Shown here: in pieces, positions 1 through 5,066 of the stretch
How positions within the stretch are numbered: the stretch's first letter is position 1
Layout of the letters: each line of letters starts with the position of its first letter
DNA from: CAYWNK01 sp047639615
Lineage (GTDB): Bacteria; Planctomycetota; UBA1135; GCA-002686595
Reading direction: 5' to 3'
DNA: 6,277 nucleotides
NCBI GenBank assembly: GCA_047639615.1
Contig: JBLIOL010000313.1
Location: 1 to 6,277 of the forward strand
The notes under the pieces: model-generated
What the model was told of the DNA's origin: nothing
Seen by the model: the letters and a program-made list of their open reading frames with translations, nothing else
Database searches by the model: none
Made by a program: the position numbers and the translations under genes

Positions 1-1299
1 GTAGCGGGTTCCTTCGTGGAGGAACCCCTCGCCCTGCTTGGGCAGATGTCCGAGCTGTGCCAGGACGAAACCACCTAGGGTCTCGAAGTCCGACTCCTCA
101 GGAATGTCGAGCTCAAGACTCTCGTTAACTTCGGAGACGTGCAGGCCGGCGGGCACTTCGTAGACACCACCGTCCAGGGTTCGAATGGCATCCTCCGGCG
201 GGTCTTCCTTGTCGGGGAACTCACCGACGATTTCCGCTAGAACGGCCGTTAGGGTGACCAATCCGGCAGTCCCGCCGTATTCGTCCAAGATCACAGCGAC
301 CTTTTGCTGGCGCGCTCGGAATTCCTTGAGCAAGTCCGCAACCGGTTTGGTTTCGGGCACCAGGAAGGGCGGGCGCAGGATGTTTCGCAGGTTTGCTTCC
401 TGGCGTTTCTGCTCGGCATCGGGTGCCAAGGGCGGCGTTTCAGGATCCCGATCCGCCTCTATTCGTTGCAGGGCGCGCAGGGCGTCTTTGATGAGCATAG
501 TGCCGATGATCGAGTCGACTGAGTCCTCGAAGACAGGTACGCGCGAGTGACCGCTCTCGAGCGAGATCTGCAACGCGGCTTCGAGACCGAGCTCTACGTC
601 TACGGCAACGATTTCCGTACGCGGGGTCATGACCTCGGCCGCATCGGCGCCGCGGAAATCCATCACGTTCTCGATCAGGGTGCGCGCCGTCTCATCGATA
701 TCGGGAGCCGGTCCAACATCGTCCATGACCGTGCGCAGGCCTTCCACGAAGCGCCGCTGAGAGTCAGCGTCATCGGCGATGCCGAGCACGCGCTGAACGG
801 CGCGCCGGGTGGCGTCGACGGCGAAACCGAGGGGCTGGATGGGCAGTTGGAGGTACGACCAGAGGGGTAGGGCGCGTACCAGCAATCGGTCGCCACGGGC
901 ACGGGCCAGGGCCAAGGGCAGGGCGTTACTAAAGAAGAGCAGGACTGGAGCTGCGATGATCAGCACTCCCACAAGATGGTCCCACTCCAGGGTGGTTCCG
1001 CTGGAGACGAATTTGAGTAGCAGGCCCACGAAGGCGGCCTCCGCCGTGAGCTGGACAAGGGCGGCGCTGGTGGCCAGGGGCTCCGCACGCTCCAGCAGGC
1101 CAGCCAGCTGCTCGCGGCGTGGCCCTGCGGGTTCGGAAGCCAATACGCGGCCGGCAAGCGAGCGCAGCAGGGCTTCTCGCAGGGTGCCAAAGGTGGTCGC
1201 CGCACCAAGCGCGAGCAGGGAAGCGATGAGCTGGAGGCTGGCATGCCAGGCCTCCGAGGGTGCCGCGGAGCCGGGCACCAGGAGCGATGGATCGGTCAC
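1..1299 (-). CDS. HlyC/CorC family CBS-domain membrane protein (C-terminus cut by window edge)
   Basis: This frame stays open for 433 codons from a GTG at 1299 to the left edge, so the C-terminus is missing. Residues about 21-165 are hydrophobic and resemble a DUF21 membrane domain, with likely membrane segments near 21-38, 78-98, 108-133 and 142-162. A CBS pair follows: CBS1 about 222-275 (EVMTPRTEIVAV, SGHSRVPVFEDS, IIGTMLIKDAL) and CBS2 about 305-365 (ILRPPFLVPE, VAVILDEYGGTAGLVTL, EIVGEFPD). From about 370 the CorC/HlyC domain starts (DGGVYEVPAG, FETLGGFVLAQLGHLPKQGEGF). Members sit in the inner membrane and are linked to Mg2+ or other cation efflux, with the CBS pair sensing nucleotides; that role comes from the family. 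The DUF21 part is degenerate: FSNALPLALA stands where the family has a GE-(I/V)-LPK-like motif, so transport is uncertain. An in-frame TGA lies 12 codons upstream, which makes GTG 1299 the first possible start. It has no good ribosome binding site of its own. The gene is divergent from the sigma factor gene. Confidence 0.9.
   Translation of the reverse strand, partial: MTDPSLLVPGSAAPSEAWHASLQLIASLLALGAATTFGTLREALLRSLAGRVLASEPAGPRREQLAGLLERAEPLATSAALVQLTAEAAFVGLLLKFVSSGTTLEWDHLVGVLIIAAPVLLFFSNALPLALARARGDRLLVRALPLWSYLQLPIQPLGFAVDATRRAVQRVLGIADDADSQRRFVEGLRTVMDDVGPAPDIDETARTLIENVMDFRGADAAEVMTPRTEIVAVDVELGLEAALQISLESGHSRVPVFEDSVDSIIGTMLIKDALRALQRIEADRDPETPPLAPDAEQKRQEANLRNILRPPFLVPETKPVADLLKEFRARQQKVAVILDEYGGTAGLVTLTAVLAEIVGEFPDKEDPPEDAIRTLDGGVYEVPAGLHVSEVNESLELDIPEESDFETLGGFVLAQLGHLPKQGEGFLHEGTRY
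6..27. repeat. 8-bp inverted repeat inside the HlyC/CorC gene
   Basis: GGGTTCCT (6-13) and AGGAACCC (20-27) are exact reverse complements with a 6-base spacer, within the C-terminal domain coding region. A repeat of this size is expected about once by chance in a window this long, so it is noted without a functional claim. Confidence 0.2.
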
Positions 1300-1319
1300 G
1301 CTCGTTGGGTGGGGGTCAT
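1296..1319 (-). other. possible 7-codon leader reading frame overlapping the HlyC/CorC start
   Basis: On the minus strand an ATG at 1319 opens a frame reading MTPTQRA and ends with TGA at 1298-1296. That TGA overlaps the GTG start of the HlyC/CorC gene as GTGA. A GAGG at 1328-1325 lies five bases before this ATG, a normal Shine-Dalgarno distance, whereas the GTG has none. Translational coupling from a short leader is therefore possible. The alternatives are chance, or a small indel that split an ATG-started version of the main gene. Confidence 0.3.
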
Positions 1320-1350
1320 GGGGGCCTCAATCTACATTCCTGCGCTCGGA

Positions 1351-1380
1351 AACGCCCGTGCAAGCGGGTGCGGGGGCGTT
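1351..1380. repeat. 7-bp inverted repeat AACGCCC/GGGCGTT
   Basis: AACGCCC at 1351-1357 is matched by GGGCGTT at 1374-1380 with 16 bases between them. A second, imperfect pair follows: AACaCGCC at 1391-1398 and GGCGTT at 1419-1424. The four half-sites alternate in orientation. They could be operator sites for a dimeric regulator, or hairpins in the 5' leader of the minus-strand gene. No T-tract follows, so a terminator is unlikely. Confidence 0.35.
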
Positions 1381-1450
1381 ACCCAGAGGGAACACGCCCC
1401 GCGCGGCAGGCCGCAGGAGGCGTTCGGGTCCAAGCCCTAAGTGTTTTGCA

Positions 1451-1456
1451 TATAAT
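1451..1456 (+). promoter_or_regulatory. -10 box TATAAT upstream of the sigma factor gene
   Basis: A perfect TATAAT stands in a short AT-rich patch 27 bp before the ATG at 1484, which would give a leader of about 20 bases. No hexamer close to TTGACA is found at 15-18 bp spacing, and the TG of an extended -10 is one base out of register. The promoter may therefore need an activator or a different sigma factor. Confidence 0.4.
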
Positions 1457-1483
1457 GAGTTATAGCGATTTGCTAGGCCAGGA

Positions 1484-2296
1484 ATGGGGCTCCGGCACGC
1501 TACGTGCATTCCAGCGGGCGTGCTACAACTCCTGACCGCCAGCTCAGCTTCCCCGTCCCCCCATATTCAGGACCTTGACCCGGCCCTGGTCGATCAGCTG
1601 GGCGGTGCCTGCGTGCGCCTCCCTGGGGAAAATGCGGAGGCCTTCTCGCGGCGTTTCGAGACCGCACTCATGGTGCTCTTTCGGGAGACTCGCTCAGGTG
1701 CCGTCTTCACCGTCCTCTACGAGTCCACCAAGCAGGCAATGGGCAGTTGGATCCTGCACCTCTGCTCCGGCCGCGGCCAGCGCAAGGACCCGCTGGATCT
1801 GGTGCAGGACACCTTCGTCAACATCTATCGCTACGCCGGCAGCTTCCGGGACGGCCGCGGGGGTGGATTCCGTGGCTGGGCACGCACGATCGCGGCCAAT
1901 GTGGTGCGGCGTGCACACCAGCGCTCGGCGCGGGCCACCTTTAGCGAGTTGCCCGAGGGCTCGGCCGAGCCCGTGGATCCGCGCATGGGGCCGGCGGCGG
2001 CCTGCCAGAGCGCGGAACAACAGGCGGAGCTGGCTCGCGCTTGGACCTTTCTACTGCTGCACTACGCCGCTGCCTGGGAGACGCTCTCGCCCCGGGATCG
2101 GGAGGCATTGACCCTGGTCGAGGTGGATGGCAAGAGCTACACCGAGGCTGGCAGCCTGCTGAAGGTCGGGCGCTCCAACATGAAGATGATCATGTTCCGC
2201 GCTCGCAAGCGCATTCGCCTGACGGTGTTGAAGAGCATGGCGGCCGGCGAGCCCGCGAAGCCGCAGCCCGAGATCGGGTTGCTGGCTGTGTCGTAG
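1484..2296 (+). CDS. RNA polymerase sigma-70 family factor, ECF-like (regions 2 and 4 only)
   Basis: The 270-residue protein has the two-domain build of extracytoplasmic-function sigma factors, which direct RNA polymerase to particular promoters. Region 2 spans about 60-147, with DPLDLVQDTFVNIYRYAGSF at 102-121 and the -10 recognition part GGGFRGWARTIAANVVRRAH at 126-145. A variable linker covers about 148-185. Region 4 spans about 195-246, with LSPRDREALTLVEVDGKSY at 201-219 and a helix-turn-helix ending GRSNMKMIMFRARKRI at 229-244. The recognition helix is rich in methionine, unlike the usual VKSRLHRAR pattern. ATG 1484 is the most upstream start, because an in-frame TAG lies at 1463-1465. 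AGGA directly abuts that ATG, which is too close for normal use. GTG 1520 is an alternative that would shorten the 55-residue N-terminal extension; ATG 1670 would cut into region 2. The tail after about 250 is Pro/Ala-rich. No anti-sigma factor gene adjoins it, so its control is unknown. Confidence 0.9.
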   Translation: MGLRHATCIPAGVLQLLTASSASPSPHIQDLDPALVDQLGGACVRLPGENAEAFSRRFETALMVLFRETRSGAVFTVLYESTKQAMGSWILHLCSGRGQRKDPLDLVQDTFVNIYRYAGSFRDGRGGGFRGWARTIAANVVRRAHQRSARATFSELPEGSAEPVDPRMGPAAACQSAEQQAELARAWTFLLLHYAAAWETLSPRDREALTLVEVDGKSYTEAGSLLKVGRSNMKMIMFRARKRIRLTVLKSMAAGEPAKPQPEIGLLAVS

Positions 2297-2317
2297 GGGA
2301 GCGGGAAAAGGCCCTAG

Positions 2318-2345
2318 GGACCGACGGCCGGGCGTCGTCGGCTCC
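2318..2345 (+). terminator. possible hairpin after the sigma factor gene
   Basis: CCGACG at 2321-2326 pairs with CGTCGG at 2336-2341 around a 9-base loop. GGA (2318-2320) and TCC (2343-2345) can extend the stem across a one-base bulge. It starts 22 bp after the sigma stop codon. It lacks a following T-tract, so it is not a typical intrinsic terminator, and chance formation in GC-rich DNA is possible. Confidence 0.25.
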
Positions 2346-2370
2346 GACCTGCCTCTGTCCCTGCTAGCGG

Positions 2371-2403
2371 GGTCAGCGCGATAATTGGGCGCGATCCCTG
2401 ACC
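2371..2403. repeat. inverted repeat with nested direct repeats upstream of hutI
   Basis: GGTCAG at 2371-2376 is matched by CTGACC at 2398-2403. Inside, GCGCGAT occurs twice in direct orientation (2376-2382 and 2389-2395, period 13), and CGCG 2377-2380 can pair with CGCG 2390-2393. It overlaps the GATAAT box and ends 23 bp before the hutI ATG. That position would suit an operator or a leader hairpin, but no known consensus is recognised. Confidence 0.3.
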
Positions 2404-2426
2404 GTGAACTACTGATCCGCTGAGCC

Positions 2427-3713
2427 ATGGGTCAAGATGGGTCGGTGAAGCAAGCCCCCAAGCCTATCGATCTGCTCGTCCATGGATCCTCCGAAGTAGC
2501 CACCGCCTTGGGCTCGACGCCGCGCGGTGGGACGCAACTAGGGGAGCTCTCGGTGCAGGCGAATGCGGCTGTAGCTATCGACGCTGGCCTGATTCTGGAA
2601 GTCGGGGCAGAGGCGGATTTGCGTGGCCGCTATGCCCCGCGGGAGTGCTTGGACGCGGCCGGTGGGTGCGTGATACCGGGCTTTGTGGATTCCCACACAC
2701 ATCCGGTCTTTGCGGGTACGCGTGAGAACGAATTCGAGGCACGGCTTGCTGGCAAGAGCTACTTGGACATCGCAGCAGAGGGTGGCGGGATCGCTTCGAG
2801 CTTAAAGGGCGTGCGCGCTAGCTCTGAGGAAGTGCTACTGGCGCAGTTGCTCGTGCGGCTGGATCGATTCCTGGCCTTGGGCACTACGACCGTGGAAGCT
2901 AAGTCGGGTTACGGCTTGTCCCTGGAGGATGAGCTCAAGTGCTTGCGCGTGTTGCGCGCAGCTGACGAGCAGCATGCGGTCAGCATCGTGCCGACCTTTC
3001 TTGGCGCGCACGACTACCCGCCGGAGTATCGCGATCGGCGTCAGGCCTACGAGGACTTGGTGGTCTTTGAGATGCTGCCGGCGGTGGCGGAAGCTGGTTT
3101 GGCTGAGTATTGCGATGTGTTCACCGAGGCGCATGTATTCAGCCTCGAGGCGACGCGGCGCATTTCCAACGCGGCCCGTGAACTCGGGCTTGGCGTGCGT
3201 TTGCATGTGGATCAACTCACGCCCTTGGGCGGTGCACAGTTGGCTGCGGAGCTGGGCGCGGCGAGCGCCGATCACCTGGAGCACGTGAGCCCCGAAGGAA
3301 TCGAAGCCTTGGGTTCGGCGGGGGTCGTTCCGGTGCTGTGTCCCATGGTGCCGCTGTTCCTGCGCGAGACCCAGGAAGCACCCGGGCGCGCCATGGTGGC
3401 TGGGGGCTTGGCGCCGGCGCTGGCTACGGATTTCAACCCGGGTAGCTGCTATGTGCAGTCCATGCCGGAGGTGCTCTCTTGGGGCGCCTTGCGCTATGGC
3501 TTTGCGGCGGGGGAAGCGCTTACGGCGGCCACTTTGAACGCGGCCTGCTGCCTGGGGCGGGGGAAGGATCGTGGCACTCTGGAGTCGGGCAAGCGCGCGG
3601 ATCTGGTGGTCACGGACTTGCCCCATCACGGGCACCTGACGTATGAGCTGGGGCGTTCGCCGGTGAAGGCTGTGGTCGCCGAGGGCCGAGTGGCCTGGCG
3701 ACGTCTGTCCTGA
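2427..3713 (+). CDS. hutI: imidazolonepropionase
   Basis: HutI opens the imidazolone ring of 4-imidazolone-5-propanoate to N-formimino-L-glutamate, the third step of histidine breakdown, in the cytoplasm. The protein has 428 residues, close to the family's usual 400-420, and belongs to the amidohydrolase superfamily. Visible signatures are FVDSHTHPVFAGTRENEFEA (86-105; metal ligands H90 and H92, substrate arginine R99), AEGGGI (117-122), VEAKSGYGL (156-164), FLGAHDYPPEY (191-201; H195), TEAHVFS (233-239), LHVDQLTPLGGAQLAAELGA (259-278; metal ligand H260), SADH (280-283; H283) and ATDFNPGS (333-340; metal ligand D335). Q263 stands where the Bacillus subtilis enzyme has a glutamate; Q also occurs in other bacterial HutI as I recall. 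ATG 2427 is preceded by CTGAGCC with no Shine-Dalgarno sequence; an in-frame GTG at 2445 is a possible later start. No other hut genes are visible. The next gene follows after 15 bp, so an operon is plausible. Confidence 0.95.
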   Translation: MGQDGSVKQAPKPIDLLVHGSSEVATALGSTPRGGTQLGELSVQANAAVAIDAGLILEVGAEADLRGRYAPRECLDAAGGCVIPGFVDSHTHPVFAGTRENEFEARLAGKSYLDIAAEGGGIASSLKGVRASSEEVLLAQLLVRLDRFLALGTTTVEAKSGYGLSLEDELKCLRVLRAADEQHAVSIVPTFLGAHDYPPEYRDRRQAYEDLVVFEMLPAVAEAGLAEYCDVFTEAHVFSLEATRRISNAARELGLGVRLHVDQLTPLGGAQLAAELGAASADHLEHVSPEGIEALGSAGVVPVLCPMVPLFLRETQEAPGRAMVAGGLAPALATDFNPGSCYVQSMPEVLSWGALRYGFAAGEALTAATLNAACCLGRGKDRGTLESGKRADLVVTDLPHHGHLTYELGRSPVKAVVAEGRVAWRRLS

Positions 3714-3722
3714 GGTATCCTC
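3712..3722. repeat. short palindrome GAGGTATCCTC between hutI and the secreted-protein gene
   Basis: GAGG and CCTC flank TAT, starting within the hutI TGA stop and ending six bases before the next ATG. GAGG is the only purine-rich element here, but it lies 13 bases from the ATG, too far for good Shine-Dalgarno pairing. TATCCT (3716-3721) also looks like a weak -10 box. A comparable GGTATACC palindrome precedes hisS. Confidence 0.25.
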
Positions 3723-3728
3723 TGCGCC

Positions 3729-5045
3729 ATGCGGAATCGAGTATGGCTGATGCTGGCCCTGGTAGTGGGGCTCATGGATTCGGGTTTGGCCCGGCAGAAC
3801 GAGCAGTATCGGTACACCGGAAGTCCGGCCCTGGACGCGCACTTGGCGGCTGTCTTTACCGAGCGCCGTCTAGCGGCGGAGGATGCTTGGTCGCGGGCGG
3901 ATGAGGCCGGCCGTGCCTGCGCGGAGCGGGTCTGCAATCCTTCGGGTAGGCCCCAATTGCCGCGCCTGCATGCGCGTTCCACCGAGCTCTACACGCGTTA
4001 CGCGCGGGCCCTCACGGGCATGGAATTCGAGCGCCTCGGTTCTTTGCGCCAACGCTTCGCCGACTCCTTCGACATGCGTGTTGTGCCCTCTGGGGGCGCT
4101 GCTGCAGAGGGCCAAGGACTGCCACTGACAATCGTCATGCGGCCGCTTTATCCCTTGCTGTCCGAGAAGCAGTGGGGGGGGCTGGAGGAGGTGCGTTTGG
4201 TGTGGATTGACCGTGAGGGTAAGGAGCGTCTCGCGCGGCGCGAATCCACCGGTGGGCGCAGGCTTCCGCAGGAGGGCTTTCCCTTATTCGTGACCGCGCC
4301 CAGTGGAGGAGCGGGTGATTGGCGCTTGGTCAGCGAGTGGGTCTTCGGCGAGGAGCTCTACCGGGGCTGGCCCGTGGTGGTCAGCCTGGACGAGAGCGGC
4401 CGGCCGGCGGGGGACTACGGTCTGCGCAGCGGCGTGGGCGGCGCCTTCGGCTTGCTCGATGCGCGCTTGGGCGCCCTTCGCCCGGAACCTGTGGAGCTGG
4501 AGTACTCGGCCGATGGCCGAGATGCGGTCTTGGATATTCCCGAGGGAAAGGCCCTGCGGGCAACGGTGCTAGTGGTGCTGCAGGGACCCGAACAGTTGCG
4601 GGGCGCCTTTGCGGGCGAAGCGGGAGCGGGCTGGGGGCGGCTAGCCGAGGGTGGCGTGCGTGTGCTGGCAACCTTGCGGAGTTTCGATGGGGAGCATGAG
4701 CCCACGGCACTGACGCTCATGGAGCGTCAGTCCACGGACAAACCGCGTGTGCTTGTGGTGCGCGGGACGATGGTTCGGCGGCTGCTCAGCTCCCGCGTAG
4801 CCAACCAGGTGGATCCCTATGACGGGCTGGTTGTGAGCCTTTTTCAGCTGGGTGCCGGCGTGCCGCCGGCGCTCGCCCCAGGCCTACGTAGCCTCTTTCT
4901 GGAGCCCCTAGCTGGTACCGATGTGGAGTCACAAACTGATCCCTCGGCACCCGACCAACTCTGGATCCAGCGGACGGCTCCGCCGGTATTTGCTGAGCTA
5001 GAGCTCCCAGAACTGATCGATGGATGGCTCCCGGCGGGGGGCTGA
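3729..5045 (+). CDS. secreted or periplasmic protein of unknown function
   Basis: I do not recognise this 438-residue protein. It starts with a classic signal peptide: basic MRNR, a hydrophobic core VWLMLALVVGL and a probable cleavage after SGLA (about 21/22), which supports ATG 3729 as the start. No lipobox cysteine follows, so it is probably exported in soluble form. After the signal, residues about 30-115 look helical and contain the only cysteine pair (C64, C69, near GRACAERVCN). Residues about 130-290 look beta-rich (PLTIVMRPLYPLL, EVRLVWIDREGKE, WRLVSEWVFG, GWPVVVSLDESG, ATVLVVLQGPE), and a further part at 310-395 includes VLVVRGTMVRRLL. No catalytic motif is evident. The gene contains a G8 run at 4174-4181 and two tight inverted repeats (4505-4521, 4709-4731). 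It lies 15 bp after hutI and 21 bp before hisS on the same strand, so it may be co-transcribed, but its role cannot be inferred from this. Confidence 0.8.
   Translation: MRNRVWLMLALVVGLMDSGLARQNEQYRYTGSPALDAHLAAVFTERRLAAEDAWSRADEAGRACAERVCNPSGRPQLPRLHARSTELYTRYARALTGMEFERLGSLRQRFADSFDMRVVPSGGAAAEGQGLPLTIVMRPLYPLLSEKQWGGLEEVRLVWIDREGKERLARRESTGGRRLPQEGFPLFVTAPSGGAGDWRLVSEWVFGEELYRGWPVVVSLDESGRPAGDYGLRSGVGGAFGLLDARLGALRPEPVELEYSADGRDAVLDIPEGKALRATVLVVLQGPEQLRGAFAGEAGAGWGRLAEGGVRVLATLRSFDGEHEPTALTLMERQSTDKPRVLVVRGTMVRRLLSSRVANQVDPYDGLVVSLFQLGAGVPPALAPGLRSLFLEPLAGTDVESQTDPSAPDQLWIQRTAPPVFAELELPELIDGWLPAGG
4505..4521. repeat. 7-bp inverted repeat with 3-base spacer
   Basis: CTCGGCC (4505-4511) and GGCCGAG (4515-4521) are exact reverse complements around GAT, within the secreted-protein gene. 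The RNA would form a compact GC-rich hairpin. It is one of two such tight repeats in this gene, the other being longer at 4709-4731. Confidence 0.4.
4702..4737. repeat. perfect 10-bp inverted repeat flanked by 6-bp direct repeats
   Basis: ACTGACGCTC (4709-4718) and GAGCGTCAGT (4722-4731) are perfect reverse complements with a 3-base spacer. The block is bracketed by direct repeats CCACGG at 4702-4707 and 4732-4737. The distance from one direct repeat to the other is 30 bp, exactly ten codons, and the reading frame passes through as PTALTLMERQST. This resembles a tiny in-frame insertion with a target duplication, or a strong mRNA hairpin. It could still be chance. Confidence 0.5.
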
Positions 5046-5047
5046 TT

Positions 5048-5057
5048 CGGTATACCG
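5048..5057. repeat. 10-bp palindrome CGGTATACCG upstream of hisS
   Basis: A perfect palindrome sits between the stop codon of the secreted-protein gene (5043-5045) and the hisS ATG (5067). It could be a protein-binding site, or TATACC could act as a weak -10 box very close to the gene. It shares the core GGTAT-(A)-CC with the palindrome before the preceding gene. Confidence 0.3.
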
Positions 5058-5066
5058 TTCCCTGCC

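Larger units (their letters stand above)
1300..1483. promoter_or_regulatory. divergent intergenic region between HlyC/CorC gene and sigma factor gene
   Basis: This 184-bp region must hold the promoters of both flanking genes. It contains an AT-rich island at about 1441-1472 in otherwise GC-rich DNA and a cluster of AACGCC/GGCGTT half-sites at 1351-1424. On the minus strand a weak -10-like TAGATT lies at 1334-1329, close to the leader ATG, without a good -35 partner. No RNA gene or conserved small ORF is recognisable. Confidence 0.5.
2297..2426. promoter_or_regulatory. intergenic region between sigma factor gene and hutI
   Basis: This 130-bp gap holds an 8-bp palindrome CCCTAGGG (2312-2319), a hairpin at 2321-2341 and a second hairpin with direct repeats at 2371-2403. 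A GATAAT at 2380-2385 could be a -10 box for hutI about 42 bp before its ATG, but no good -35 hexamer accompanies it. No coding sequence is apparent. Confidence 0.4.

Noticed and set aside
809..1465. 218-codon plus-strand frame across the HlyC/CorC gene and the intergenic region
   Set aside because: It is antisense to a well-supported gene and its product is Arg/Ser/Ala-rich low-complexity sequence without recognisable motifs.
1454..1535. Short plus-strand frame of about 26 codons starting in the TATAAT box
   Set aside because: Its ATG lies inside the presumed -10 box, so it would be upstream of the transcript start, and it has no ribosome binding site. It overlaps the sigma factor start.
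2427..2443. Direct repeat ATGGGTC at the hutI start, suggesting a duplicated start site
   Set aside because: The second ATG (2437) is out of frame and stops after three codons; a 7-bp repeat is weak evidence for anything more.
2835..3842. 335-codon open frame on the minus strand opposite hutI
   Set aside because: It lies antisense to a clear hutI coding sequence, is rich in H, Q, R and G as expected of a GC-rich shadow frame, and shows no domain signature.
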